This document shows, piece after piece, positions 41,301 through 51,600 of a stretch of DNA of 64,000 bases. The notes beneath the pieces were generated by a model, which was not told the origin of the DNA, searched no databases, and was given only the letters and a program-made list of their open reading frames with translations. A program made the translations under genes and the position numbers. Within the stretch, counting starts at the first letter, position 1; each line of letters starts with the position of its first letter. Source of the stretch: Clostridium nigeriense (lineage in GTDB: Bacteria; Bacillota; Clostridia; Clostridiales; Clostridiaceae); contig NZ_LT575472.1 of NCBI RefSeq assembly GCF_900086595.1, positions 2,674,029 to 2,738,028 on the forward strand, read 5' to 3'.

Positions 41301-44300
41301 TATGACCATCTGGATCTTCTGATGCAAGTCCAATTGCAGATATGGTATCTCCAACTTCAATTCTTGATTTCCATTCATCATCTACTCCAGGGTTTTCACT
41401 ACTTCTAACATATCCTTCAACATATACTCTTGCTTCTCCAGAACCATCATCAACAAAAATATTTTGACCTTCGATTCTAGTAACCTTTCCTTCTACCTTA
41501 ACTAAAAGTCCTTCTTTTTCTTCTAACATACTATCCTTGGTAGAAAGCTTATTTGGATTAATTAAATTTATATTTTCATCAATTATTTTAACGTCTGTAC
41601 TTTCATTCTTTATTGCTACCTGAGCATCATTTAAATAAGATGAAACTTTTCCTTTTATTCTTACCTTTTGTCCAAGTTTTATATTTAAATCAGAGACTCC
41701 AAATACTGTTAAACCAGCTGTTTCATCTTGAATATAAATTACATCAAAGAATGAATTACCTGGAGCTGCTGCATTTGAAGCAGAGGTAACATAGCCTTCT
41801 ACTACTACAGTTTCACCAAATCTATCCGGAATATTATCATTATCTTTATCTACTCTAACGTCTGCTATTTTACTTACAGATATTTCTGGTACTGGAGCTA
41901 ATTCTTTTAAAACTTTTTCAGTTATTTGATAATTGGAATAATCTAATCCATCCATTTCAAAGTTTGAGAAGAAAGTTGCACCAGATACAAATACTTTTGC
42001 TCCATTACTTAAAGTTTCAACAGCTAATCCAACAACTTCACCTTTACCTATTTGGGTATTATCGGATTGTTTATCTGCATCATTACCATAAGTTGTCTCA
42101 TGACCTCTTACTAATACATCTATATTTGATTTATCAGATGGAAGTATTAATGTTGATCCACTATAAAAACTATATTTTTTACTTGTATCAATTCCATTTA
42201 ACCAAGGACTATCTGTATTATACTTATCGAAATAAAGTCTAAATGCTTGTCCTCCATTGTTAACGTCATCAGTAGCTTGGTCATCATTAAATCTAATTTT
42301 AGCACCTATTGCTTCAAGTACTGAATTTCCTTGAGTAGCATTTCCATACTCTCCAGTAGCATCTTTGTAGTCAGCCTTTGAGGATATTACAACATTACCA
42401 CCCTTTTGTACGAATCTAGCTATTGCATCTAATTCATCTTGAGCATACTTATGCGGTACTAATCCATAAGTTGCATTAGTTGTACTTTGTGGGTCTGATA
42501 ATATTAATAGAGATGCCTTTTCCAACACTTTATCAGTAATCTTTTCAGTATTGATTACTGACTTAATATTATTTTGCGACATTAAGGCAGTTAAAGTACT
42601 AACTTTTCCTGAATAATCTCCTGTAACATATTGATTTTGATGAGCCCCATCTATAACAGCTATTGATACTTCATTTTCCCCTAATACTTCTATAGAAATT
42701 GAAGACTTAAATTCTTTTAATATACCATTAATTGTTGCTGATACTTTTACTACAAATGAATACTCCCCAGGCTTTTCAAAACTATAAGGTAATTTTGAAA
42801 TATGAGTGCTACCAGCAGCTATACTTTCAATAACTTCAGATTTTATAGGGTTTTCTTCATCATTTTTAAAGTATTCAACTTTAATATTACTTACTGAACT
42901 ACCTTCATTATTGTAGATATTTGTCTCTACATTAAATGTTTCTCCAGCTACAATAACTTCTTTATCTTTGTCAACTGTAGATATTCCAAAGTTCTCTCTT
43001 TCTCCAACCCATACAGGTGCAGTTACAGCTATATCCTTATCAGCTTGTTCTACTTTTACATAATAATAAGAACTATTTGACTTATCTAAACTGAACTTCC
43101 ATTCCTTATTAGTAGAATTTACATCATCTATAGCTTTAACAACTTTTCCACCATCACCTATAATAGATATTCTCTTTATATTGTCTCCATTATCTATGTC
43201 CTTAACATTAATATTAAAATCTAGCTTATCAGTTTTAGATAAAACAGATCCCATGGTATTTCCATTTACTTCATATGAAATCCTTAGGTTTTCGTCTTCT
43301 GTTGAATAAACTCTCATATTTCTTATTGCATCATAAACTGATTCTCTTGTAAGTTCAGAAGCCTCTATAACAGTTCTTCCTGTGTTAGCATTTCCCCATT
43401 TACCCTTATGATTATCTTGGTTATTGCTTGGTGCTACATGCCACCCCTTATCTAATGCTCTAGTATAATATTCATAAGAAGGGAAATATCCAGAACTTCT
43501 AATTGCTCCTTCTCCATTTCCAACCTCAATTAAGTTCATTACCTTATCAATATTCCCATCATAATGTGCAAAATCACTAAAATCTCCAAAAGTCTTTCCT
43601 GGATGGTTAAATTGTGATAAAGATTGAGATTGTGTTTTTAATGCACTATAATAAGCTTGTAAATTCATTTTACTATTACTTCTAGTTTCAAAACCTTCAG
43701 TATTAAAGGTGTTTATATGTCCATACCCTCCTGTAGAGCCAGACCAAGTCATTTCGTATCCATAGATAGCTACAAAATCACCATTTTTATTATATTTATC
43801 AGCAGCTTCTTTTCCAGTTTTCCACTTTGTACTAGCTGATCCATCTGAAATATTAGCCTTAGTATCGTTATCAAACCAGTTTGAGTGATCTGTAACTGCT
43901 AAGAAGTCAACCCCTGAAATATTTGATGCATATTGGTAAGCCTCATCAATGCTACCAGTACCATCTGATATATTTGTATGAGAGTGTAGTTGTCCAAAAT
44001 ACAAATTCTTTTCCTGCTTACCAACAGTAAAACTCCATTCTTCTTTAGTTAAATTTCCAATACTATCCTTAACTTCAACTGAAACAGTATATGAACCATC
44101 AGCTAAATCTTTATCTACTAAATATTTTATAGTTTCTCCTTCCTTTGTTATGTTAGCGCTTACATCTTCTCCATTAATGGATAGTTTAACTGAGTCCATA
44201 TCTACGCCTGTTTGATCTTGGAATGTTACGCTAATTTCTGGTCTTCTTAACTCCCCTATATTTTGCCCATTAGCTGGCTTTAAGTCAGTAACTATTGGTC

Positions 44301-45210
44301 CAACCTTATCTACTGCCTTATTTACAGTTACTTTACTTATTGTCTTTATTTCAGGTTTTACTTTTGATTTAACTTCTATAGTGCCTTGACCTTCATTAAG
44401 TCCTGTAATATTTCCAGTAGCATCTACTGCTACTATTTCTGGAGTTAAACTTGTGTATTCTACACCCTTTTCTGTTGTATCTTCAGGGATGTACTCTAGT
44501 TTTAGAGCTTTACTTTCACCAACTTCTAAAGTTACACCTTCTTCAACTTTTAAAGATGTTAATTCAATTACCTCTATATCAATTGAATATTTAGAGTTTC
44601 TTGGAGTTGGTTCCTTTGCATAGAAATCTGCTTCATTATTATTTGTGTCCCAACCGTTTGTAATTCCTTCTGATGAACCATCATTGTCCTTACGTTGAAC
44701 GCTTTGAGTATTGCTCATTCCTTTTGCTGATTTATTACCTTCTGATTCATTAGCTGTTCCAATCCCAACTAAATCAATTACATTACCAGCATTATCAACA
44801 AGTCTTACCTTACAATCAGTACCACTCATTGCTATATTTCCAGCTATATCAGGTGTAGGTAAATCAACATCACCATTAGAACCTTTTGCTTCTTGTATTA
44901 AGAAATATCCCTTTGACTTTATAACTCCACTTAATATGGTATTATCTTTATCACTAAAACTTCCTGTTTTAGATGCATATTGTACTTTCCAACTAGATAA
45001 ATCAATATCCACTTCTGTTGGATTATACAATTCTATAAAGTCATTTTTATATTTTGCACTAGTATTGCCTCCGCCTCCATAGACTTCACTTATTACAATA
45101 TAAGTAGCTATTTCAGCTTTAACTTCTTTTACTGGAATAGTTATTAGTCCTAATGTCATAGTAAATGCTAAAAATAAACTTAACAATTTGCTTTTTAAAA
45201 GCTTTTTCAT
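38335..45210 (-). CDS. Giant LPxTG surface protein: LTD, CehA/McbA-type PHP, OB and 5'-nucleotidase domains
   Basis: 2,291 aa from the ATG at 45210 (AAGGGGG 6 bases upstream). A rival ATG at 45276 follows a perfect ribosome-binding site at only 3 bases and would add 22 residues. Domains in order: signal peptide (1-35), lamin-tail-like domain (about 35-210), Ig-like Big_2 and a further Ig-like domain (215-405), a CehA/McbA-type PHP metallohydrolase (LHSHTNISDG, AVTDHSNW; 405-650), CARDB-like domain, a DUF4350-like alpha/beta domain (about 845-1100), two OB-like domains (1105-1320), and 5'-nucleotidase with FHTNDSHGR, DAGDTLHG, PGNHDFNYG, GHSHS and NGGGIRDS (1320-1790). A DUF5011-like domain, two near-identical Big_2 repeats, a conserved C-terminal module and the sorting signal LPTTG (2254) follow. 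It probably degrades extracellular nucleic acids to nucleosides. Confidence 0.85.
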   Translation of the reverse strand: MKKLLKSKLLSLFLAFTMTLGLITIPVKEVKAEIATYIVISEVYGGGGNTSAKYKNDFIELYNPTEVDIDLSSWKVQYASKTGSFSDKDNTILSGVIKSKGYFLIQEAKGSNGDVDLPTPDIAGNIAMSGTDCKVRLVDNAGNVIDLVGIGTANESEGNKSAKGMSNTQSVQRKDNDGSSEGITNGWDTNNNEADFYAKEPTPRNSKYSIDIEVIELTSLKVEEGVTLEVGESKALKLEYIPEDTTEKGVEYTSLTPEIVAVDATGNITGLNEGQGTIEVKSKVKPEIKTISKVTVNKAVDKVGPIVTDLKPANGQNIGELRRPEISVTFQDQTGVDMDSVKLSINGEDVSANITKEGETIKYLVDKDLADGSYTVSVEVKDSIGNLTKEEWSFTVGKQEKNLYFGQLHSHTNISDGTGSIDEAYQYASNISGVDFLAVTDHSNWFDNDTKANISDGSASTKWKTGKEAADKYNKNGDFVAIYGYEMTWSGSTGGYGHINTFNTEGFETRSNSKMNLQAYYSALKTQSQSLSQFNHPGKTFGDFSDFAHYDGNIDKVMNLIEVGNGEGAIRSSGYFPSYEYYTRALDKGWHVAPSNNQDNHKGKWGNANTGRTVIEASELTRESVYDAIRNMRVYSTEDENLRISYEVNGNTMGSVLSKTDKLDFNINVKDIDNGDNIKRISIIGDGGKVVKAIDDVNSTNKEWKFSLDKSNSSYYYVKVEQADKDIAVTAPVWVGERENFGISTVDKDKEVIVAGETFNVETNIYNNEGSSVSNIKVEYFKNDEENPIKSEVIESIAAGSTHISKLPYSFEKPGEYSFVVKVSATINGILKEFKSSISIEVLGENEVSIAVIDGAHQNQYVTGDYSGKVSTLTALMSQNNIKSVINTEKITDKVLEKASLLILSDPQSTTNATYGLVPHKYAQDELDAIARFVQKGGNVVISSKADYKDATGEYGNATQGNSVLEAIGAKIRFNDDQATDDVNNGGQAFRLYFDKYNTDSPWLNGIDTSKKYSFYSGSTLILPSDKSNIDVLVRGHETTYGNDADKQSDNTQIGKGEVVGLAVETLSNGAKVFVSGATFFSNFEMDGLDYSNYQITEKVLKELAPVPEISVSKIADVRVDKDNDNIPDRFGETVVVEGYVTSASNAAAPGNSFFDVIYIQDETAGLTVFGVSDLNIKLGQKVRIKGKVSSYLNDAQVAIKNESTDVKIIDENINLINPNKLSTKDSMLEEKEGLLVKVEGKVTRIEGQNIFVDDGSGEARVYVEGYVRSSENPGVDDEWKSRIEVGDTISAIGLASEDPDGHRLRVRDSAEIVKLKAKDIEITLFHTNDSHGRVKTDKDVIGIDVISAIKNNTINSLLLDAGDTLHGLPFATLKKGEDIISLMKLAGYDAMTPGNHDFNYGYERLLELAKMANEGENGFPIISANVMKGKDNLINANTIKEVAGVKIGIFGLSTPETAYKTNPNNVKGITFAEPIESARKQVKDLKEKGADVIVALAHIGIDESSEVVSTMVADEVDGIDLIIDGHSHSTLAEGITTKNGTLIASTGDYEKNLGKVVISLDTNSKNIVSKKASLIAKKDTTSIKGNIVVSDKIKEIDNEQNEFLSKVIGNSKVYLQGAREYSRTQETNLGNLITDAMLYETGAEIAITNGGGIRDSINEGEITKGEVIKVLPFGNFIVTKYLTGAQIKEVLEHGVKSYPAAAGQFTHVAGIKYVFDADKEAGNRIITVTIDGKSIDMSKKYLVATNDFMAAGGDEYPHFKDAKTENEFKALDEALEGYIKNLGDIKHSVEGRIVVGKNNLPNITANDLILAVGDNFDPLNNVTAVDLEDGDLTNKIEILENTVDTTKAGEYKVVYQVKDSQNEVTTKEIKVIVKVRVTGVVLDKTLAELKVNESIQLKATILPAEATNREVNWASSDEKVAKVDDNGKIVAVGVGKATITVITRDGGFTATTEITVKPEDVRVTGVSLDKTLAELKVNESIQLKATILPTEATNKEVNWVSSDEKVAKVDENGKVVAVGVGEATITVITKDGNLTATAKVIVKPEDEDNTLENIVEKIENPNGKNEIVIKNPSNSIKVEIRDIEAIKNGEGSLDVKNGNHTISIPFNLIDSNLLKEDSVIIFEMNVIEDLSITTGIKGVKKVFEFNLFIKNGNENIQIHDFKDGFATIKLKLSDEELKGLNKDKLAVFYYNEVTGDFEIMETTINGNEITFKTNHFSKFIVAEKTTKPENPKPEEPKPDENKPGSGVNNNTNLPTTGGNNPTYILLIAIVAIGVGVTLFLKKKKKDVVNK
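39080..39590 (-). repeat. Tandem near-identical Big_2 repeats
   Basis: Two consecutive copies of about 258 bases encode VTGVxLDKTLAELKVNESIQ... repeats that differ at few positions. This indicates recent duplication inside the gene. Confidence 0.82.
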
Positions 45211-45653
45211 TTTCATCCCCCTTAAGATAAATAAAAAAATTTTAATTTTTAGAGTACTATCTATCTCCTCATGCATTCACCTCCTTTGTAGGTTATACTC
45301 ATATTCTAGCAATAAAAAATTACTTTATATGTTATATTTAAGTTAATATATTGATTTTATGTTAAATAAAGGTTATGAAAAGGTAAAATTTATATCTAAT
45401 TAAAATATAATTATTTATCAAGTTAATTCTAACATTCTCAAATAAAATATACTGTCAAAAAACATCGTTTACATTTATTAATTTTCCAAAAATTGTTTCA
45501 TATTTATACATTAAATTACTTTATTTTTAATAAAAAGTATGTTTTACAAATTTTCTTACTCCTTATGTTACCTTTAAGCCATTTCAAATTTATATAGCAC
45601 ACTTAAAGCCTAATAAAAAAACTGCCGATAAAAATCAGCAGTTTTTTATTGAT
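45211..45653. other. 443-base intergenic region between the two giant genes
   Basis: Contains the doubled translation start of the nucleotidase gene (a perfect AAAGGAGGTGA at 45278-45287 followed by ATG AGG AGA TAG, then AAGGGGG before 45210). The rest is A/T-rich up to the amylopullulanase terminator at 45615-45648. No clear gene. Confidence 0.55.
45615..45648 (-). terminator. Terminator of the amylopullulanase gene
   Basis: Stem AAAAACTGC-C-GAT pairs with ATC-A-GCAGTTTTT (one mismatch); T6 follows on minus. Confidence 0.8.
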
Positions 45654-48600
45654 TTAATTTTCTATATTATTATTTTCCTTTGATTTTTTATTCTTTAAAA
45701 GTAACACACTTCCTATTCCAACAACTATCATGGCTAATATTAATATATAAGTTGGATTGTTAGCTCCTGTTTGTGGTAATATTTGTCCTTCTTCGTTTGT
45801 AGTTTTTTCAGCAATAATGAATTTACTAAAATGATTTGTTTTAAATGTTATCTCATTTCCATTTATAGTTGTTTCCATTATTTCAAAATCACCATTTACT
45901 TCATTATAATAGAATACGGCTAATTTGTCCTTATTTAATCCCTTTAGCTCTTCATCTGATAATTTTAACTTAATAGTAGCATATCCATCCTTGAAATTAT
46001 GAATTGGTATAGACTCATTATCATTTTTTATAAATAAATTAAACTCAAATACTTTCTTTACGCCCTTAATTCCAGCTGTAATAATCTTATCAGGAGTAAT
46101 TTTCATTTCAAATATTAATGTTGCTCCCTCTTTTAATAAATCTTTATCTATTAATGAAAACGGTAGTACTATATTGTTTTCTCCATTTCTAATTTCAATG
46201 TATCCATTACCATTTTTTATAGCTTCAATATCTTTAATTTCAACTTTAAGGTTATTAGATTCTTTATCTAAAATTATTAAATTTTGACCATTTATATTCT
46301 CTAATTTTTCAATTATAACTTCAAATTCATTGTCTGGATTTTCTCCAGGTTTTTCTCCCGGATTCTCTCCTGGATTTTCTCCTGGATTTTCTCCATTTCC
46401 ACCATTTGAGTCCTTATCACTAACTATTACTTCACAATTAGCCACAAATTCTCCATCCTTAGTAGTAACTGTAATTATAGTTTTTCCCTCTGATAAAGCT
46501 TTTACCTTTCCATCATTGTCTACTATAGCTACTTTTTCATCGCTACTTGTCCAAGAAACTGCTTTATTAGTTGCATTCTCTGGTAAAATACTTGCCACTA
46601 ATTTAAGTTCTTCATTTATTTTTAAATTTGCAGATGTTTTATTTAATGAAATCCCTGTAACCTTTATATCCTCAGAACTATCATCAGCTTTATAATTAAT
46701 TTTCATTAATATATCTCTAGTAGCTTGAGAGGCTCTTCCATCATCAGTGTACCATGGTAAATTAATTGTTTCCTCTGTTGGCTCTATATGGATTTTATAC
46801 TCATTTAATCCTGGATTTAATTTAATCCCTTCCATATATACATTACCATAGGCATCCATAGCATTTTCATATAGATTATTAATGTCTTCTCCGTTTATAG
46901 TAAACTCAACCCCATATGGTACCTTTGCCTTTAAAGTAAAATTCTCCTCAGTTGTTTCGTATTCAATATTTTCTCCATAGGATATTCTTGGCATTGTAAT
47001 TATCATAGGCATATCTACCCATCCTAATACATAATCCTCAATTATCATTGAGTTTCCGCCTTGATTTTGTATAGTTAATTTCATATTAGTATCTGTTGAG
47101 CTATATGCCCAATTGCCATAATCTTCAGTATCATTAGCAATACGTTTATGGCTAGTATATGCCTCTGTATCCCATGAACCTCTTGTATATTTATATTGAA
47201 TGCTCTTTCCAGCCATCATTTTGAATTTATACTCTACTACATCTCTAGAAGTAGCACCACTTGGTACATTTAATTTTCCACCTGATGCATTCCATCCATT
47301 AAAGTCTCCAGCTATATAAATGTCATTTGTAACTGGAGTATAACTTGGAATATGAAGTCTTAACGTTACATCCACCATAACTAAAGTTGGTGTTACATCC
47401 CTTTCATCTGAATAAGCTCTATTATAGAACTTATTATAAGCTGAAACCTTGTAAGTGTACTTTTTACCATTACTAACAGTAAAATCAATGTACTCTCTTG
47501 AAGATTTATCTAAAACAGCAACCTTTACATATTCTCCATTTTCTTCTTTACGATATACTTCATATCCTTCAACATTTTCTCCATTTGATGACCATTCCAA
47601 CTTACTTCTATTAGATTCAACTAATATATCCTTTAAAATAGGTGCTTCTATAGCTAAGCTATCATCTTCATTTTTAAGTGCATTAAACTCACATTCTACT
47701 GATTCCACATAAGTATCTCCAAAATTTGTAGTTGCCTTTGCATAATATTTATAAATGCCTTCTTCTGTAGGCTCAAAATCTGCAAAGTAAACCTTCGTTC
47801 CATCTTCCTTTGAATCTTCTTTATATCTTAGCTTAGTACTATAAGCATTATCTTTTAAAGTTCCAGCCTTATAATACATTAACTTAGCTTCAAAATTTGG
47901 AACCTCTTTTCCAGTATATTCATTATTATTAGTTACACCTGGTATATTAACCTTTATAGTTATTTCCTCTGTTTTATTTCCAACTCCAATTATCATATCT
48001 TTAACTAAGCTTGGTTTTGAAACTTCTTTAATTGTATAAGAAGGTAGAGCTGTTACTGCTTCACTTAGTTCACTTTCTCCTCCATCTTTTAAGGCCGTTA
48101 CATAATAATAATATCTAACTCCATTTTCTACATTAATATCTTCATAGCTTGCTTTATCTACAGTATCAATTAACTCTATATTTTGACCTTCTAAATTTGT
48201 TCTGTAGATCTTATATTCTTTAGCTTCAGAAACTTCTTTCCATGATAAATTTACTTTTCCTTCTTCTGCTTTTGCTTTTAACCCCTCAACCTTATTAACT
48301 TTTATTATATTATTAGTTGAAACCATCATTAAGCCTGTTTCTGCAGGTACAGTTATTATTATTTTTCCATCCTGAACTTTAGCTTTTATCTTTCCATATA
48401 ACTGATCTTTTAGCTCTAATCCATCTGGTAAAAATCCCGCTACCTTTGCTTCTATAGTTTTTTCCACTGTCTCCTTATTAATAACTAATAATCCGCCTTT
48501 GCTTTCACTCTTTCTTGCATAAGCAATAGTATTTCCTTCAGCATAAGCAGTGTATATATCGCCTGTTGCAAAAACATCTAAATTTTCATTTCTTACTTTA

Positions 48601-51600
48601 GCTGCACTTTTATATACATTGAATAAACTTTCATACCTTCCAAGTGCACTATATTCTCCGTTATTTTCTTTAATTCTCTCCCAAGGGAAAGTTCTTCTTG
48701 AATCTGGATCCTTAGTTCCAGTAACTCCTACTTCATCTCCATAATAAATAGTTGGAGCACCTGAGTATCCTAATTGGAATATTGCAGTTAACTCTTGTAA
48801 TTTTAAAGCCTTATCGCTAGCTTCTGGAGCAATTTTTGTATTTTCTTCCTCCCAAGTTGGATTGTCTATTTTGGTTATATTACGAACTGTATCATGGGAA
48901 TCAACTAAGTTTAACATAGCTTGCCATGCCTCTTTAGGATAATTCTCCCTAATTACCTCTAAAGCATTATTAAAGGTTACTGCATCTCCATTTATAATAT
49001 AATTTTGGAGGGCAGCTCTAAATTGATAATTCATAACTGAATCAAATTGATCTCCTAATAGATAGTTAGTTGCTACTCCCCATTCTTCTCCTAATATTAC
49101 TGGGTCATCAATAATATTACCATTTGCATCAGTTCTTCCAGCAGTTGACTTTACAGCTTCTCTAAACTTTTGCCATGTTCCTGTAGATACATCTGGTGCT
49201 ACATCTAATCTCCAACCTCTAGACCCCATCCATATCCATCTTTGTGATGCTGCAAATTCCATTTTTTCTTGTGCCTCTTTCTCACTTAAACCACTTAGAT
49301 TGTATCCTATAACGTTTTCCCTATAGTCTACATTATTCCATTCATGATAACCATCTAAAGCTAATTCGTCACCTTCTTGTGGTTCTTTAGATTCCATAAC
49401 AGGTAGTGAATCATATCCCCACCAGCCCTCATACTGATAATGTTGATCCTTTTTTTCTAAAGAATTTCCATCCTTATCCTTAACAACCCACTTATTTTCA
49501 ACCTTAAACCAAGTTGTGAATTTAAAATCCTCTGGATAAGAATATCTTTTATTTGTTAAAGGATTAATTTTGCTTTCATACTCTTTTATTACTTCTTTTT
49601 CAGCTACTTCTTGTGATTTTCCATCATTAACTTTATCAAAAACTCTCTTCCAGTACTCATATGCACCTATTTCAGGATACTTTTCATATCTATCAAAATA
49701 AATAGAGTCATCTCCTACATGATTAAAAACTCCGTCAGCAATAAGCTTAATGTTAACCTTATTTGCTGCATCTGCAAAAGCTTGATAAATTCTATCTGAT
49801 TTTGCCCTTGTTTTTTCGTAATTTAATCCCGAAGTTGGATCCCCAGCTTTATTATATACAGGACCACCAAACATTGGGTCCAAATGTTTATAATCAGTTG
49901 CATCATACTTATGATTTGATGATGCCCAAGCAACAGGGTTTAAATAAATTGCTGTAATTCCAATATCTTTTAAATAATTAAGTTTTTCTTGAATTCCTTG
50001 GATATCTCCACCATAAAATTCATTTGTCCAAATATTATCTGTTTTAGCATTTGGATAATATGGCTTATTTTCAGGCGTTGATTGCCTTGGGTTTTCAGGA
50101 TAGTCCTCCCAACTTCCCCAAACTTTAGATGATGCTGGATCATTTTTTACTCCTCCATCATAGTATTGAAGATCGTATGGAACTAGTTTTCCATCTTCCA
50201 TAACATATCCACGGTAGCCATCAATAAGCTTTGCTCTATTATTTTCTTTATTACTATCAAAAAACCTATCAGGGAATATTTGATATACCGTAGAGTTTTT
50301 CATCCAATCTGGAGTTTTATAGTTTTTATCATATACAGTTAAATTATATGGTAAAGCTCCTTCTTCAACTGCCACTCCAGTTCCTCCACTTAAGCTATCA
50401 TCACCATACTCAATTTTAGTCTTTCCATCTACAAGTATAAATTTATACCCCCATACTCCTATACCAACAAACTCTTTTTTAAATATAGTTACCTCATAAT
50501 AATCTTTATCTCCTATTGTAGTTGCTTTTCTCATATCATAACTCTTTGCTATTCCATTACCATCCGTAACTTCAACCTTAGCAACTTGAACATCATCTCT
50601 TGCTACACCTATTCTTAAGGTTAAGTCTTCTGTTTGCTCTTTAATAGCTCCAAAAGGCTTTTTATAGGTTATACTTCTTGAATCAAATACTATCTTTGAT
50701 TTATCTATTAGCCCATCATAATTGCCTTCTTTTGGTTTATAATTATGTGTTAATTTCTTATCACCTTTATAATTTATAGTGAATACTACATCTGATGGAT
50801 CTAAAGTATTAATTATTAAATTGCTACCATTATCATCTGATCCATAACTTTCATCCCAGTTTGCTCCAAATGCTACCTTAGCTTCAAATTTTCCAATAGG
50901 TATATTTCTTTGTAATTTATATACACTACCATCAAAATTATAATCTACAAACATTTGCTTAGATTTTCCTGGATCCCACTTTCCTTCGCCAAAAACTTCC
51001 TGAATATCTCCTACTAATCTTGGCCATTTATCATTACTCAATTCTGGAATATATTGAGATAAGCCATTAACACCAGCTACATTAATTCTTGCCTCATTTA
51101 ACTTCTCATTAACATAAATGTTAACTTTAGTTTTTTCTTTCAAATTCAATTTAAAATTTCCACCATTATCAGAAAAGCCATCCCAAGTTCCATTTTTTAC
51201 TATTTTGAATTCATGATCTCCTTTTGGTAATACAATTGAGTACTCAAAGAATCCATCAACTAAATGTTTCATTTTCAATTCATTGCTTGAATTGTTCCAA
51301 TTACTAAGTAATCCAGGAATATACCATGTATTTTTTCCACCATTTTGATTTACTAATTCATCAGCTACAATATCGTCATTTATTATTTCAGGTTTTGAAT
51401 AATAAGTTGTTTTATCGAATTCCTTATAATAAACTTCTAAATTACCATTACAATCTAAATATGCTAAATCTATGAACTTTTCTGTATCATCTTTTGTCCA
51501 ATCTGATTTTCTAATTATAACTCCTATTTTTTTATTATTTTTAGATATATTATTAAAAATCAAATTTCCATATGAACCATAATCATTTGTTTCACTTAAA

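Noticed and set aside
46340..46400. Short regular DNA repeats considered as a CRISPR array
   Set aside because: 12-base units without spacers encode an in-frame ENPG linker.
46330..46695. Plus-strand frame opposite the amylopullulanase repeats, rich in SPGF
   Set aside because: It is the reverse complement of the ENPG linker and Big_2 domain; no ribosome-binding site.
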